Origin: Burkholderia sp. IMCC1007 | Lineage (GTDB): Bacteria > Pseudomonadota > Gammaproteobacteria > Burkholderiales > Burkholderiaceae | Direction of reading: 5' to 3' | Assembly (NCBI RefSeq): GCF_027257875.1 | Contig: NZ_JAPVQY010000019.1 | Coordinates: 1 to 64,000 of the forward strand | Length of the DNA: 64,000 nt | Part shown: piece after piece, positions 10,000-19,189 of the stretch | Numbering within the stretch: the stretch's first letter is position 1 | Layout of the letters: the number at the start of each line of letters is the position of its first letter | Made by a program: the position numbers and the translations under genes | Notes under the pieces: generated by a model | Databases searched by the model: none | What the model saw: the letters and a program-made list of their open reading frames with translations, nothing else | Told to the model about the DNA's origin: nothing

Positions 10000-10020
10000 T
10001 TCCTGAAAATGTTTCAGGAA
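10000..10020. promoter_or_regulatory. Probable LysR operator (9-bp dyad)
   Basis: TTCCTGAAA and TTTCAGGAA form a perfect inverted repeat around ATG. It starts 11 bases from the LysR start codon and about 95 bases upstream of the oxidoreductase, a normal site for a divergent LysR target. It fits the T-N11-A rule in the broad sense; binding is inference. Confidence 0.6.
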
Positions 10021-10113
10021 ATATAGCGGTTTTCTCGAAGGATCGGGCGTCCTACGATGGCACGCATGGAGGTTGCCCCGCAGCCTGCCGGATTCCCTGA
10101 AAGGAGTATCGAG

Positions 10114-11130
10114 ATGAAAGCCGTTGGACTGACCCGTTATCTGCCGATCGACGACCCGCAAGCGCTGCTCGACGTCGAAGTGCCGCAACCCGCGCCCGGC
10201 CCGCGCGACCTGCTCGTGAAGGTCGAAGCGATTTCCGTGAACCCGGTCGACACCAAGGTGCGCGCGCCGAAGCCGCAGGTCGAGGCAACGCCGCGCGTGC
10301 TCGGCTGGGATGCGGCCGGCACGGTCGTCGCGATCGGCGCCGAGGTTACGTTGTTCCGGCCCGGCGACGAAGTGTTCTACGCGGGCAGCATCACGCGCCC
10401 CGGCGCGAACGGCGAATTCCACGCCGTCGACGAGCGGATCGCCGCGCACAAGCCGCGCACGCTCGATTTCGCGGCGTCGGCCGCGTTGCCGCTCACCGCG
10501 CTGACCGCGTGGGAGGCGCTGTTCGACCGCTTGCGCGTGTCGCCGCAGGGCGCGCACGCCGGCAAGTCGGTGCTGATCATCGGCGGCGCGGGCGGCGTGG
10601 GCTCGATCGCGATCCAGCTCGCGAAGACGCTCGGCAAGCTGCACGTGATCGCGACCGCCTCGCGGCCGGCATCGGCCGAATGGGTGCGTTCGCTGGGTGC
10701 GGACGGCGTGATCGATCATTTCGGCGACCTGCCCGCGCAGCTGCGTGACATCGGTCATCCGAACGTCGACTACGTGCTGATCTTCAACGACACGGATCGC
10801 CATTTCCCCGCAGCGGCGGAAATCGTCCGGCCGCAGGGCGGCATTTGCACGATCGTCGAGAACGCGAAGCCGGTTCCGGTCGAGCTGCTGAAGGCGAAGA
10901 GCGCCGCGTTTCACTGGGAGTTCATGTTCACGCGCGCGATGTTCGAGACGCCGGACATGATCGAGCAGCACAAGATCCTCACCGAGGTCGCGCGGCTCGT
11001 CGACGACGGCACGCTGCGCACGACGCTCGGCGAACAGCTCGGCACGATCAACGCGGCGAACGTGCGGCGTGCGCATCAACTGCTCGAGGGCGGGCGCGCG
11101 ATCGGCAAGCTGGTGCTGAGCGGGTTCTGA
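10114..11130 (+). CDS. Zinc-binding-type alcohol dehydrogenase / quinone oxidoreductase
   Basis: A 338-residue medium-chain dehydrogenase/reductase that likely reduces quinones or alpha,beta-unsaturated carbonyls with NAD(P)H. It has the GroES-like N-terminal domain (ISVNPVDTKVR), LGWDAAGTVVAIG, and the Rossmann motif IIGGAGGVGSIAIQLAK (about residues 153-169). No structural-zinc cysteine cluster is visible, so despite the family name it is probably zinc-free. The ATG at 10114 follows AAAGGAG; an earlier in-frame ATG would add 19 unrelated residues. Probably regulated by the divergent LysR protein. Confidence 0.9.
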   Translation: MKAVGLTRYLPIDDPQALLDVEVPQPAPGPRDLLVKVEAISVNPVDTKVRAPKPQVEATPRVLGWDAAGTVVAIGAEVTLFRPGDEVFYAGSITRPGANGEFHAVDERIAAHKPRTLDFAASAALPLTALTAWEALFDRLRVSPQGAHAGKSVLIIGGAGGVGSIAIQLAKTLGKLHVIATASRPASAEWVRSLGADGVIDHFGDLPAQLRDIGHPNVDYVLIFNDTDRHFPAAAEIVRPQGGICTIVENAKPVPVELLKAKSAAFHWEFMFTRAMFETPDMIEQHKILTEVARLVDDGTLRTTLGEQLGTINAANVRRAHQLLEGGRAIGKLVLSGF

Positions 11131-11290
11131 TCCGGCATCGCGCGTACGGGATGCGCGGCCGCGGACGCAAGCGGGGTAACACCCGATGCGTTTGCGGCGC
11201 ATTGCATGCCGCTTGGCGGTAGACTGGCAACGCATCATGCATCGAAAACCGCGCGGCACGCGCGTGCCGCCGCATTACAAGGAGGTCAGC

Positions 11291-11842
11291 ATGAGCCAAC
11301 GCAGCTTGTCAGTCGCCGCATCGTGGTCGGCCGTGTTCGTGGCGGCGTGCGTCAGCGCGAGCGTATTCGCGGCGCCGCCCGTCAAGGGCAGCCTGAAGGG
11401 CGGCGGGACGGGGCAGCTCGAATACACCGTCAAGGTCGATTCGAAGACCTTCGGCAATACGCAGGAGACCCGCAAGATCCGCTCGGGCGAGACGGACGAC
11501 TTCAACTGGAAGTCGGTGCCGCCGGGCGGCGCGGTCGCGATGCAGGACGGCTGTCCGAACGCCGACAACCTGCCGCGCGACGCGAACGGCGCGATGGTGC
11601 GCCAGACCCAGGTGCGGCTCGCGCCGTCGGTCGACGCGAAGGGGATCGCGAACGTGCAGCTGAGCTTCCAGGCGGCCGCGCCGAAGGGCACGCGCAACGT
11701 CAGCGCGGGCGGCAAGTCGCTGCAGTGCCCGGAAGTCGTGGCGGTGAGCCAGGTCAAGTGGGTGTCGATTTCGACCAATGGCGGGTCGAAGTCGGTCACG
11801 ATGAGCGACGGCACGAAGGTGACCGTGTCGATCAAGCACTGA
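11291..11842 (+). CDS. Exported protein, DUF6013-like
   Basis: A 183-residue secreted protein: signal peptide of about 28 residues (SVAASWSAVFVAACVSASVFAAPP), then a basic, beta-rich mature part with two cysteines (DGCPNAD and LQCPEVV) that could form a disulfide. AAGGAGGT lies 6 bases before the ATG. It resembles a family restricted to Burkholderia that I recall as DUF6013; function unknown. The next gene is another small exported protein. Confidence 0.75.
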   Translation: MSQRSLSVAASWSAVFVAACVSASVFAAPPVKGSLKGGGTGQLEYTVKVDSKTFGNTQETRKIRSGETDDFNWKSVPPGGAVAMQDGCPNADNLPRDANGAMVRQTQVRLAPSVDAKGIANVQLSFQAAAPKGTRNVSAGGKSLQCPEVVAVSQVKWVSISTNGGSKSVTMSDGTKVTVSIKH

Positions 11843-12086
11843 GGGGCCCGCACGCCCGCGACGCATCCGGTGCGCGCGCAACCAATGTCGCGCGTATCCG
11901 GACGATCCGCGTGTCGCAGCGTATCGCAGCGTGATGATGCCGCGGCACGAGCTGCGGCCGATGCCGTCGTGTCCCACGTTGCCATCATGCAGTGCGCGCC
12001 AGCGGGTGCGCTGCGCGTTGCGTGACGTCATGCGGATGTCACGCTATCCTCGTCGCCATTGGTCTTCTTCCCCGAACGACAATCCG

Positions 12087-12558
12087 ATGAAACTTCGCAT
12101 GCGCGTGCTGCTGTCGGCCGCTGCGTTCGTTGCCGTCGATGCGCACGCGGCCGACGATTGCAGCTTCGTGAAAAAAGTCGAACTGCCGTCGCGACAGCAG
12201 ATCGCGGTCGTGTCGAGCGGTGCGCTCGAACCGTGTTCGACCGGCAGCTATGCGGTGCGCGTGTATTCGACCGCGCACACCGCGCCCGGCTTTGATACGG
12301 ACGACTACGTGACGGGCGTGCTGCATGCGCGCGACGGCACCGTCGCCGACGCCTTCACGGCCGATCTCGGCACGCGCGCGCGAGATGCTGGTCGTCACGA
12401 CACGCTCGGCCGGCAGCGGCGGTTATGTTGGTGCGCACGCCTATGTGACGACACCGCATGCGGTGCGGCTCGTCGCGTCGGTCGACGGGCTCGCGCCCGA
12501 TGCCGACGTAAAGGCTGCGTTGCGCGAGGCCCTCGGCAAACGCCGCGCCGCGCGCTGA
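12087..12558 (+). pseudogene. Frameshifted PliI-type lysozyme inhibitor
   Basis: The first frame gives a signal peptide (VLLSAAAFVAVDAHA) followed by DDCSFVKKVELPSRQQIAVVSSGALEPCSTGSYAVRVYS and DDYVTGVLHARDGTVADAFTADLGT; the +1 frame continues with EMLVVTTRSAGSGGYVGAHAYV and ends LREALGKRRAAR. Together they match the layout of periplasmic inhibitors of I-type lysozyme (PliI), including the SAGSGGY motif. The frames meet in the CG-dinucleotide run at about 12369-12383, where loss of one CG unit or gain of one base would explain it. As read, the protein is interrupted. A sequencing error is possible. Confidence 0.75.
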
Positions 12559-12609
12559 CGGTGCGCTGCCCGAATGCCGCGTGAATGCCGCGCGTCGCGG
12601 CGCTGCGTG

Positions 12610-13413
12610 TCAATGCGCGCGTTCCTCGAGCCGCGCCGCAACAAAGCGGTGATCGGCCGAGAACAGGCGGCGATACGTCATCAACACCGCGCCGACGGTG
12701 CCGAGTGCCGACGCCGCGGCGATCAGGAACATGATCACGATCTGGTAGCGCACGGCCTGCAGCGGCGACTGACCGGCCAGCACCTGGCCCGTCATCATCC
12801 CCGGCAGGCTCACGACGCCGACCACGGCCATCTGGTTCAGCGTCGGCAGCATGCCCGCGCGCACGGCCTGGCGCGCGGCGTCCTGCGCGGCTTCCCAGCG
12901 CGTCGCGCCGAGCGCGAGTGCGGTCTCGACGCGGTCGCGCCGCGCGGTGAGCTCCTCCATCATCCGTTCGACGCCGAGCGCCACGCCCGTGAGCGTATTG
13001 CCGAGGATCATCCCGAGGATCGGGATCGCGTATTGCGGCTCGTACCACGGGTGAATGCGGATCACGACGAACAGGCCGATCGCCGCGACGATCCAGCTGC
13101 TGAACCAGATCGACGCGATGCTGTCGATGCGCTGGCCGCGGTACGCGTGCTTGCCGCGCGCGGCGCCCGCGAAACCCGCGATCAGCGTCATCAGCGCGGC
13201 GAGCGGCAGCACCACGGTCCAGTGCGGATGTCCGAACACCCAGCCGAGCACGTAACCGATCGCGAGCAATTGCACGACGGTGCGCACGGCCGCGAGCGCC
13301 AGCTGGCGTCCGAGGCCGAGCGACAGCGCGACCGAGATCGCGCCGTTCACCGCGACGAGCGCGGCGGCGATGCCGACGTCGACGAGGCTCAGGTCCTGCA
13401 GTGCCGGGCTCAT
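12610..13413 (-). CDS. fetB: ABC exporter permease, FetB-like
   Basis: A 267-residue multi-spanning inner-membrane protein of the YbbM/FetB family, which with FetA forms an ABC exporter linked to iron homeostasis and oxidative stress in E. coli. It shows about six to seven hydrophobic helices, the family segment LALGATRWEAAQDAARQAVRAGM (about 168-190), and PGMMTGQVLAGQSPLQAVRYQ. Its ATG overlaps the stop of the ATPase gene (ATGA), so the pair is translationally coupled. Export of iron is known for E. coli and inferred here. Confidence 0.88.
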   Translation of the reverse strand: MSPALQDLSLVDVGIAAALVAVNGAISVALSLGLGRQLALAAVRTVVQLLAIGYVLGWVFGHPHWTVVLPLAALMTLIAGFAGAARGKHAYRGQRIDSIASIWFSSWIVAAIGLFVVIRIHPWYEPQYAIPILGMILGNTLTGVALGVERMMEELTARRDRVETALALGATRWEAAQDAARQAVRAGMLPTLNQMAVVGVVSLPGMMTGQVLAGQSPLQAVRYQIVIMFLIAAASALGTVGAVLMTYRRLFSADHRFVAARLEERAH

Positions 13414-14111
13414 TGCGCAGCCTCCGTCGAATTCACGGCATGCAGCACGCCGGCCTGCATCACGAGCTGCGTCGTGCTGATTCGTGCGGCCTGCGCCGGG
13501 TCATGCGAGATCCACATGTACGCACGCGTGTCCGACGCCGCGTCGAACCATGCGTCGACGAGCGCTTCGATCGCACGCGTCGAATCGGGATCGAGCGCGG
13601 ACGTCGGCTCGTCAAGCAACAGCACGTCGGGGTCGAGCTGCAGCACGCGCAATAGTGCGGCGATCTGCGCTTCGCCGCCCGACAGTTCACTCGCGCGCTT
13701 GTCGAGAAAATCGGCGCCGCGGCCCGCGCGTGCGGCGAGCGCTTCCACGCGCGCGCGGTCGAACCTCGCGTCGCGATAGACCGCGAGCGAATACGGATAG
13801 CGCAATTGCGCTTCGACGGTGCCGTCCATTTGCGCGGGCCGCTGGCGCACGTACGCGATGCTGCGCCGGTAGCGCGGAATCGCGCCGCGCCTGATACGCT
13901 TGCCGCGCCACAGCACGTGGCCGCCATCGAGCGGATCGAGCAGCGCGAGCGCGCGCAACAGCACGCTCTTGCCGGAGCCCGACGGTCCCGTGATAGCAAT
14001 TCGCGATCCCGCGGCGAGGCTGAAGTCGGTCGGCGTCAGCAAGGTCTTGCCGGTGGCGGCGTCGCGGCGCGTGATGCGTTGTGCATCGATGAGACCGGTG
14101 GGGACTGTCAT
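13410..14111 (-). CDS. fetA: ABC exporter ATP-binding protein, FetA-like
   Basis: A 233-residue ABC ATPase partner of the FetB-like permease: Walker A GPSGSGKSVLL, Q-loop YVRQRPAQ, signature LSGGEAQIAALLRVL, Walker [14 protein letters not shown]. The start MTVPTGLIDAQRI at 14111 is preferred because the frame upstream is Arg-rich and lacks ABC homology. It is first in a two-gene operon with the permease and faces the AsmA gene across about 150 bases. Confidence 0.88.
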   Translation of the reverse strand: MTVPTGLIDAQRITRRDAATGKTLLTPTDFSLAAGSRIAITGPSGSGKSVLLRALALLDPLDGGHVLWRGKRIRRGAIPRYRRSIAYVRQRPAQMDGTVEAQLRYPYSLAVYRDARFDRARVEALAARAGRGADFLDKRASELSGGEAQIAALLRVLQLDPDVLLLDEPTSALDPDSTRAIEALVDAWFDAASDTRAYMWISHDPAQAARISTTQLVMQAGVLHAVNSTEAAQ

Positions 14112-14263
14112 GTCGAAAATGAAAAAAAGCGTTAATGGCGCCGAGGCGTTGTCGCGGCGTGCATCATAATATCCATTGAAAGGTCGCCGATGTCGTGCTC
14201 CGTTCGCTTTCCCAAGTAGCCCGGCATGGCGCGCACATTCTGCAGAACAACAACGGAACCGAC

Positions 14264-16582
14264 ATGACGCTAACCCGAGCCATCGGCAAAACGGCTGCAT
14301 GGATCGTCGGTATCGTCGCACTGATCATCGTGGCTGCCGGCGTCTTCATTGTCACGTTCGACTGGAACCGCGCGAAACCGTGGGTCAACGAACATGTGAG
14401 TACCGCACTTGGCCGCTCGTTCGCGATCAACGGCGATCTCAAGGTCGACTGGCGTCGCCCGCAGGGCGAAACCGGCTGGCGCGCATGGGTGCCGTGGCCA
14501 CGCATCTCGGCCACCCAGATGGAGATCGGCAACCCCGACTGGGCGAAGGGCCCCAGGTTCGCCACGCTCGACTCCGCGCACTTCGATCTCGCGATTCTCC
14601 CGCTCCTCGCGCATCAAATCGTCATTCCGTCGATCGACGTCGTCAATCCCGCGGTCGACCTCGAGCGGCTCGCCGACGGCCGCAACACGTGGACCTTCCA
14701 GTTCAAGCAATCAGGGCAACCGACGACGTGGAAAGTGCGGCTCGACAGCTTCGGGTTCGCGAAGGGAACCGTCGTCTATCGCGACGCGATCACCAAGGCC
14801 GATCTGACGATCGGGATCGATACGCTCGGCCAGCCGATTCCGCTCGGCGACGTGCTGAAGGAGCAGGAACAGAAGTCGCGCGCGGCGTCGGCGCAGCGCG
14901 TCGGCAAGCACGGCGCCGCGCAATTGAGCGCGAAGGCCAGCGCCGAGGCTGCGTCGGGTGCATCGGGCGCATCGGGCGCATCGGCGGCGCAGGTCGCAAG
15001 CGCGGCATCGACGTCCGGGTCCGCATCGGGCGTGCTGCCTGCGTCCGTGGTGAATACGGCTTCGTCCGCATCGACGGTTGCCTCCGCATCCGGAGCGAGC
15101 GGCGCATCGGCCGCATCCGGCGCCACCGTGCCCGCGAAGCCGTCCGGCCCGACCTATGCGTTCGGCCTCAAGTTCGACGGCCGCTACAAGAACGTGCCGA
15201 TCGACGGTACCGGCAAGGTGGGCGGCGTGCTGGCGATCGAGAACGCGAAGCAGCCGTTCCCGCTGCAGGCCGACGTGAAGGCCGGCGACACGCGGCTCGC
15301 GATCGTCGGCACGCTGACCGACCCGATGCATCTGGCGGCGGTCGACCTGCGGCTGTGGCTGCAGGGCACGTCGATGTCGCATCTCTACCAGCTCACCGGC
15401 ATCACGCTGCCCGACACGCCGCCGTACGCGACGGAGGGGCGCCTGATCGGCCAGATCAAGCAGAACGCGAGCACGTTCCGCTACGAGGACTTCAACGGCC
15501 GTGTCGGCGGCAGCGATCTGCGCGGCACGCTCACGTGGGCGCAGCGCAAGCCGCGTCCGAAGCTGTCGGGCGAAGTCGTGTCGAACCTGCTGCAGTTCTC
15601 CGACCTCGCACCGGTGATCGGCGCCGATTCGGCCGCGAGCAAGAAGAAACGCGGCGATACGACGCACCAGCCGCCGGATCGCGTGCTGCCGGTCGCGGCG
15701 TTCCGCACCGAACGCTGGAGCGCGATCGACGCGGACGTGAAGTTCACCGGCCGCAAGCTGATCAAGAGCCCGCAGCTGCCGATCACGAACCTGTACACGC
15801 ACATCCTTTTGCAGGACGGCGTGCTGACGCTCGAGCCGCTGCAGTTCGGCGTCGCGGGCGGCACGCTCGCGACGAATGCGCATCTCGACGGTAGCCGCAC
15901 GCCGCTCAAGGGGCGCTTCACATTGACCGCGCGCCACCTGAAGCTCAAGCAGCTGTTCCCGACGCAGAAGGTGATGCAGACCGCGCTCGGCGAGATCAAC
16001 GGTGACGCGTCGCTGTCGGCGACCGGCAATTCGCCGGCCGCGCTCGCGGGCACGTCGACCGGCGAAGTGAAGGCGCTCATCACCGACGGCCGCATCAGCC
16101 TCCTGCTGATGGAGGCGGCGGGCCTGAACGTCGCGAACGTCGTGTACGAGAAGCTGTTCGGCACGCGTGACGTCAACATCAATTGCGCGGCGATCGATTT
16201 CGCCGCGAACGACGGCATGCTGCAGCCGAAGGTCTTCGCGCTCGATACGGACGATGCACTCATCACCATGGATGGCCCGATCAATCTGCGCGACGAATCG
16301 CTGGACCTGAAGATCCATCCGCACACGAAGGGCTTCCGGATCTTCTCGCTGCGCTCGCCGCTGTACGCGAAGGGCACGTTCAAGAACCCGAAGGTCGGTG
16401 TCGAAGTGGGCGCGCTCGCGCTGCGCGCCGGCGCGGCAGTCGGGCTCGGGCTGCTCAACCCGTTCGCGGCGCTGATCCCGCTGATCGCGCCGAGCAACAA
16501 CCGCGACGTGCCGTGCGCGCAGCTGTTCGCGCAGATGAACGCCAAGGCCGCGCAGAAGCAGGCCGCGAAGGCCGGCAAGTGA
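14264..16582 (+). CDS. AsmA-family envelope protein
   Basis: A 772-residue bridge-type AsmA/TamB-superfamily protein: one N-terminal transmembrane helix (AAWIVGIVALIIVAAGVFIVTF, about 11-32), a large beta-rich periplasmic part, and the C-terminal AsmA domain (VKALITDGRISLLLMEAAGLNVANVV). Known members help outer-membrane assembly and lipid transport. An unusual Ala/Ser/Gly-rich insertion occupies about residues 225-290. The ATG at 14264 gives the short cytoplasmic tail normal for the family. Divergent from the fetAB-like operon. Confidence 0.88.
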   Translation: MTLTRAIGKTAAWIVGIVALIIVAAGVFIVTFDWNRAKPWVNEHVSTALGRSFAINGDLKVDWRRPQGETGWRAWVPWPRISATQMEIGNPDWAKGPRFATLDSAHFDLAILPLLAHQIVIPSIDVVNPAVDLERLADGRNTWTFQFKQSGQPTTWKVRLDSFGFAKGTVVYRDAITKADLTIGIDTLGQPIPLGDVLKEQEQKSRAASAQRVGKHGAAQLSAKASAEAASGASGASGASAAQVASAASTSGSASGVLPASVVNTASSASTVASASGASGASAASGATVPAKPSGPTYAFGLKFDGRYKNVPIDGTGKVGGVLAIENAKQPFPLQADVKAGDTRLAIVGTLTDPMHLAAVDLRLWLQGTSMSHLYQLTGITLPDTPPYATEGRLIGQIKQNASTFRYEDFNGRVGGSDLRGTLTWAQRKPRPKLSGEVVSNLLQFSDLAPVIGADSAASKKKRGDTTHQPPDRVLPVAAFRTERWSAIDADVKFTGRKLIKSPQLPITNLYTHILLQDGVLTLEPLQFGVAGGTLATNAHLDGSRTPLKGRFTLTARHLKLKQLFPTQKVMQTALGEINGDASLSATGNSPAALAGTSTGEVKALITDGRISLLLMEAAGLNVANVVYEKLFGTRDVNINCAAIDFAANDGMLQPKVFALDTDDALITMDGPINLRDESLDLKIHPHTKGFRIFSLRSPLYAKGTFKNPKVGVEVGALALRAGAAVGLGLLNPFAALIPLIAPSNNRDVPCAQLFAQMNAKAAQKQAAKAGK
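14950..15125 (+). repeat. Low-complexity Ala-Ser-Gly coding repeat
   Basis: Inside the AsmA gene, GCATCGGGC-type 9-mers repeat and encode runs such as ASGASGASGASAA and ASASGASGASAASGA. It looks like a flexible linker grown by slippage and is probably variable in length among strains. Confidence 0.7.
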
Positions 16583-16691
16583 CGCGCGACGGCGGGTGCG
16601 GGATCCGGCATGGCGCGGGCGGCGGCCGCGTTCGTTGCGGTGCCGGCGCGGTAGCGGTAGCCGCCGTGGCCGGCCGGCTGGCAGCGCCGCG

Positions 16692-16740
16692 GCGCCCGGC
16701 GCCCGGCGCCCGGTGTCCGGTGTCCGGTGTCCGGACGCCG
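16692..16740. repeat. Seven-unit 7-bp tandem repeat
   Basis: Three copies of GCGCCCG are followed directly by three copies of GTGTCCG and a diverged GACGCCG, all in register. It lies between asmA and the dead lipocalin-like gene. It is a minisatellite that could vary by slippage. Confidence 0.85.
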
Positions 16741-16744
16741 CGGG

Positions 16745-17205
16745 TCAGCGGCCGGCGCGTGCCCAGACGAGCACCGCGTCGACCTGCTGGCCGTTGATCA
16801 ACACCGGCTCGGCGGTGCCGAGTTGCAGGCGGTCGCCGTCCCCGCTCGCGACCTGCGTCCCGCTGTTGCACGTTGCCAATCCAGTTCGGAAACAGGCTCA
16901 CGTCCATTTCCTGGGTCAGCGTGCCGTTGCCGTCCACAGTAAAAGGGCCCGAATGCGCGATATAGCCGCGCGCGCCGGCGGTGCGTTCGGTTCGTCGCGG
17001 CTGCCGCCGTGCAGGGCGTCGTCGGCATAGGTCGGCTGGCTGCCATCAGCTACGCGGACATGTAACCGTCCGACGTATAGAGAAGCCAGCCGCGCACGTC
17101 GCGGCCGGGCGGGTAGGTGACGGTGCTGCCGTCGCGCGGGCAGACTTCGCAGCACGCGAGGCGCCATGCGCCGAGGAATGGGGCGCGAAGCTGGCGGCCA
17201 GGCAT
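16745..17205 (-). pseudogene. Lipocalin-like protein, multiply broken
   Basis: Reading across frames on the minus strand recovers [35 protein letters not shown], a TAG stop (17050-17052), LMAASRP, then [16 protein letters not shown] in a second frame, [19 protein letters not shown] and EMDVSLFPNWIGNVQQR in a third, and a final frame ending AEPVLINGQQVDAVLVWARAGR. This order matches the lipocalin-like domain family (DGYMSA and SLFPNW motifs). Breaks fall near 17033, 16975 and 16861, plus the nonsense codon. With one stop and three shifts it is a real relic rather than a read error. Confidence 0.82.
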
Positions 17206-17374
17206 GCGGGGGGCCGGTATGGCGGCGATGGCGCGTGTGCCGTCGTGTTGACGGGGCTGCACGGCGCGAAGCGGGCGGCGTGCCCGGGGCCGTCGCAGCG
17301 CTGCGGTCGGCAGTTTCTCCGACACCTGCTAAAATACACGGTTTTCCGTCGATTTCTCTCTTACGGGACCTGCC

Positions 17375-18967
17375 GTGCTTTCTACTGCCAACATCACGAT
17401 GCAATTCGGGCCGAAGCCCTTGTTCGAGAATATCTCGGTCAAATTCGGCGAGGGCAACCGCTATGGTCTGATCGGCGCGAACGGCTGTGGCAAGTCGACC
17501 TTCATGAAGATCCTCGGCGGCGACCTCGAGCCGAGCGGCGGCAACGTCGCGCTGGAGCCGAACGTGCGCCTGGGCAAGCTGCGCCAGGACCAGTTCGCGT
17601 ACGAAGACGTGCGCGTGCTCGACGTCGTGATGATGGGCCACACCGAAATGTGGGCCGCGATGACCGAGCGTGACGCGATCTACGCGAACCCGGACGCCAC
17701 CGACGACGACTACATGCACGCGGCCGAGCTCGAAGGCAAGTTCGCCGAATACGGCGGCTACGACGCCGAGGCGCGCGCGGGCGCGCTGCTGCTCGGCATC
17801 GGCATCGAGGAGAAGTTCCACAACGGTACGATGGCCGACGTCGCGCCGGGCTGGAAGCTGCGCGTGCTGCTCGCACAGGCGCTGTTCTCGAAGCCGGACG
17901 TGCTGCTGCTCGACGAACCGACCAACAACCTCGACATCAACTCGATCCGTTGGCTCGAGCAGACGCTCAACGAGTACAACTCGACGATGATCATCATCTC
18001 GCACGATCGTCACTTCCTGAACTCGGTGTGCACGCACATGGCCGACATGGACTTCGGCACGCTGAAGGTCTGGCCGGGCAACTACGACGACTACATGCTC
18101 GCATCGGCGCAGGCGCGCGAGCGCCAGGCCGCGGCGAATACGCGTGCGAAGGAGCGCGTGGCCGAGCTGCAGGACTTCGTGCGTCGCTTCTCGGCGAACA
18201 AGTCGAAGGCGCGCCAGGCAACGAGCCGCGCGAAGCAGATCGACAAGATCAAGATCGAGGAATTCAAGCCGTCGTCGCGTCAGAACCCGTTCATCCGCTT
18301 CGAGTTCGAGAAGAAGCTGCACAACGTCGCGGTGGTGGCCGAAGAGATCACCAAGAAGTACGAGCGCACGATCTTCCAGAACTTCAACCTGTCGGTGCAG
18401 CCGGGCGAGCGCATCGCGATCATCGGCGAGAACGGCGCGGGCAAGACGACGCTGCTGCGCTCGCTGCTCGGCGCGCTGCCGCTCGATCACGGCACGGTGA
18501 AGTGGTCCGAGAACGCGAATGTCGGCTACATGCCGCAGGATACGTACGAGGAATTCCCGAACGACATCACGCTGATGGACTGGATCGACCAGTACCGCAA
18601 GGATGGCGACGACGAAACGATGGTGCGCGGCACGCTGGGCCGCCTGCTGTTCTCGTCGGACGACATCAAGAAGTCGGTGAAGGTGCTGTCGGGCGGCGAG
18701 AAGGGCCGCATGATCTGGGGCAAGCTGATGCTCGGCCGCCACAACGTGCTGCTGATGGACGAGCCGACCAACCACATGGACATGGAGTCGATCGAGTCGC
18801 TGCAGATCGCGCTCGAGCAGTTCGAAGGCACGCTGATTTTCGTGTCGCACGACCGCGAGTTCGTGAGCGGATTGGCGAACCGGATCATCGAAGTGAAGAC
18901 GGACGGCACGCTGTTCGACTTCGGCGGGAATTATGAGGAGTTTTTGGCGAGCCAAGGGCAGGAGTAA
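17375..18967 (+). CDS. ybiT: ABC-F family ATPase, YbiT type
   Basis: A 530-residue soluble protein with two ABC ATPase domains and no membrane segment, the ABC-F class that acts on the ribosome. Domain 1: Walker [13 protein letters not shown], Walker [14 protein letters not shown]; linker about residues 240-310 rich in Lys/Arg ([16 protein letters not shown]); domain 2: Walker [12 protein letters not shown], signature [13 protein letters not shown], Walker [14 protein letters not shown]. The opening [30 protein letters not shown] matches E. coli YbiT, supporting the GTG start. Domain 1 has APGWKLR in place of the usual LSGG signature, as in YbiT. Confidence 0.93.
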   Translation: MLSTANITMQFGPKPLFENISVKFGEGNRYGLIGANGCGKSTFMKILGGDLEPSGGNVALEPNVRLGKLRQDQFAYEDVRVLDVVMMGHTEMWAAMTERDAIYANPDATDDDYMHAAELEGKFAEYGGYDAEARAGALLLGIGIEEKFHNGTMADVAPGWKLRVLLAQALFSKPDVLLLDEPTNNLDINSIRWLEQTLNEYNSTMIIISHDRHFLNSVCTHMADMDFGTLKVWPGNYDDYMLASAQARERQAAANTRAKERVAELQDFVRRFSANKSKARQATSRAKQIDKIKIEEFKPSSRQNPFIRFEFEKKLHNVAVVAEEITKKYERTIFQNFNLSVQPGERIAIIGENGAGKTTLLRSLLGALPLDHGTVKWSENANVGYMPQDTYEEFPNDITLMDWIDQYRKDGDDETMVRGTLGRLLFSSDDIKKSVKVLSGGEKGRMIWGKLMLGRHNVLLMDEPTNHMDMESIESLQIALEQFEGTLIFVSHDREFVSGLANRIIEVKTDGTLFDFGGNYEEFLASQGQE

Positions 18968-19189
18968 AACCGCCGGTTTGTCCCGAGACCGCCCTTCATG
19001 TGTCCCGGATTGTCCCACGGAATTGTCCCGTTGGGACAACGACTGTGCTGCCCTCCAGGGGGCGCTAGGCAGGGCGCGTAAGGCGGGACCGCCAGAAGTG
19101 CGAAAGGCCCACACCGACAAACTGCCGATGTGGGCCTTCTTGCTTCGTAGCTGGAATATCGTGGCGGCCGGGATTGGGAGCTAACGGTG
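18968..19189. other. Intergenic scar with TTGTCCC repeats
   Basis: TTGTCCC occurs at 18978, 19010 and 19023, with TGTCCC at 19001; the last copy pairs with GGGACAA (19033-19039) as a 7-bp dyad around GTT. This marks the border between ordinary GC-rich sequence and the AT-richer patch. The repeats could be integrase arm sites or an operator; both are guesses. Confidence 0.45.
19104..19146 (+). terminator. Probable terminator after ybiT
   Basis: AAGGCCCACA (19104-19113) and TGTGGGCCTT (19129-19138) form a perfect 10-bp stem followed by a broken T-run (CTTGCTT). Confidence 0.6.
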
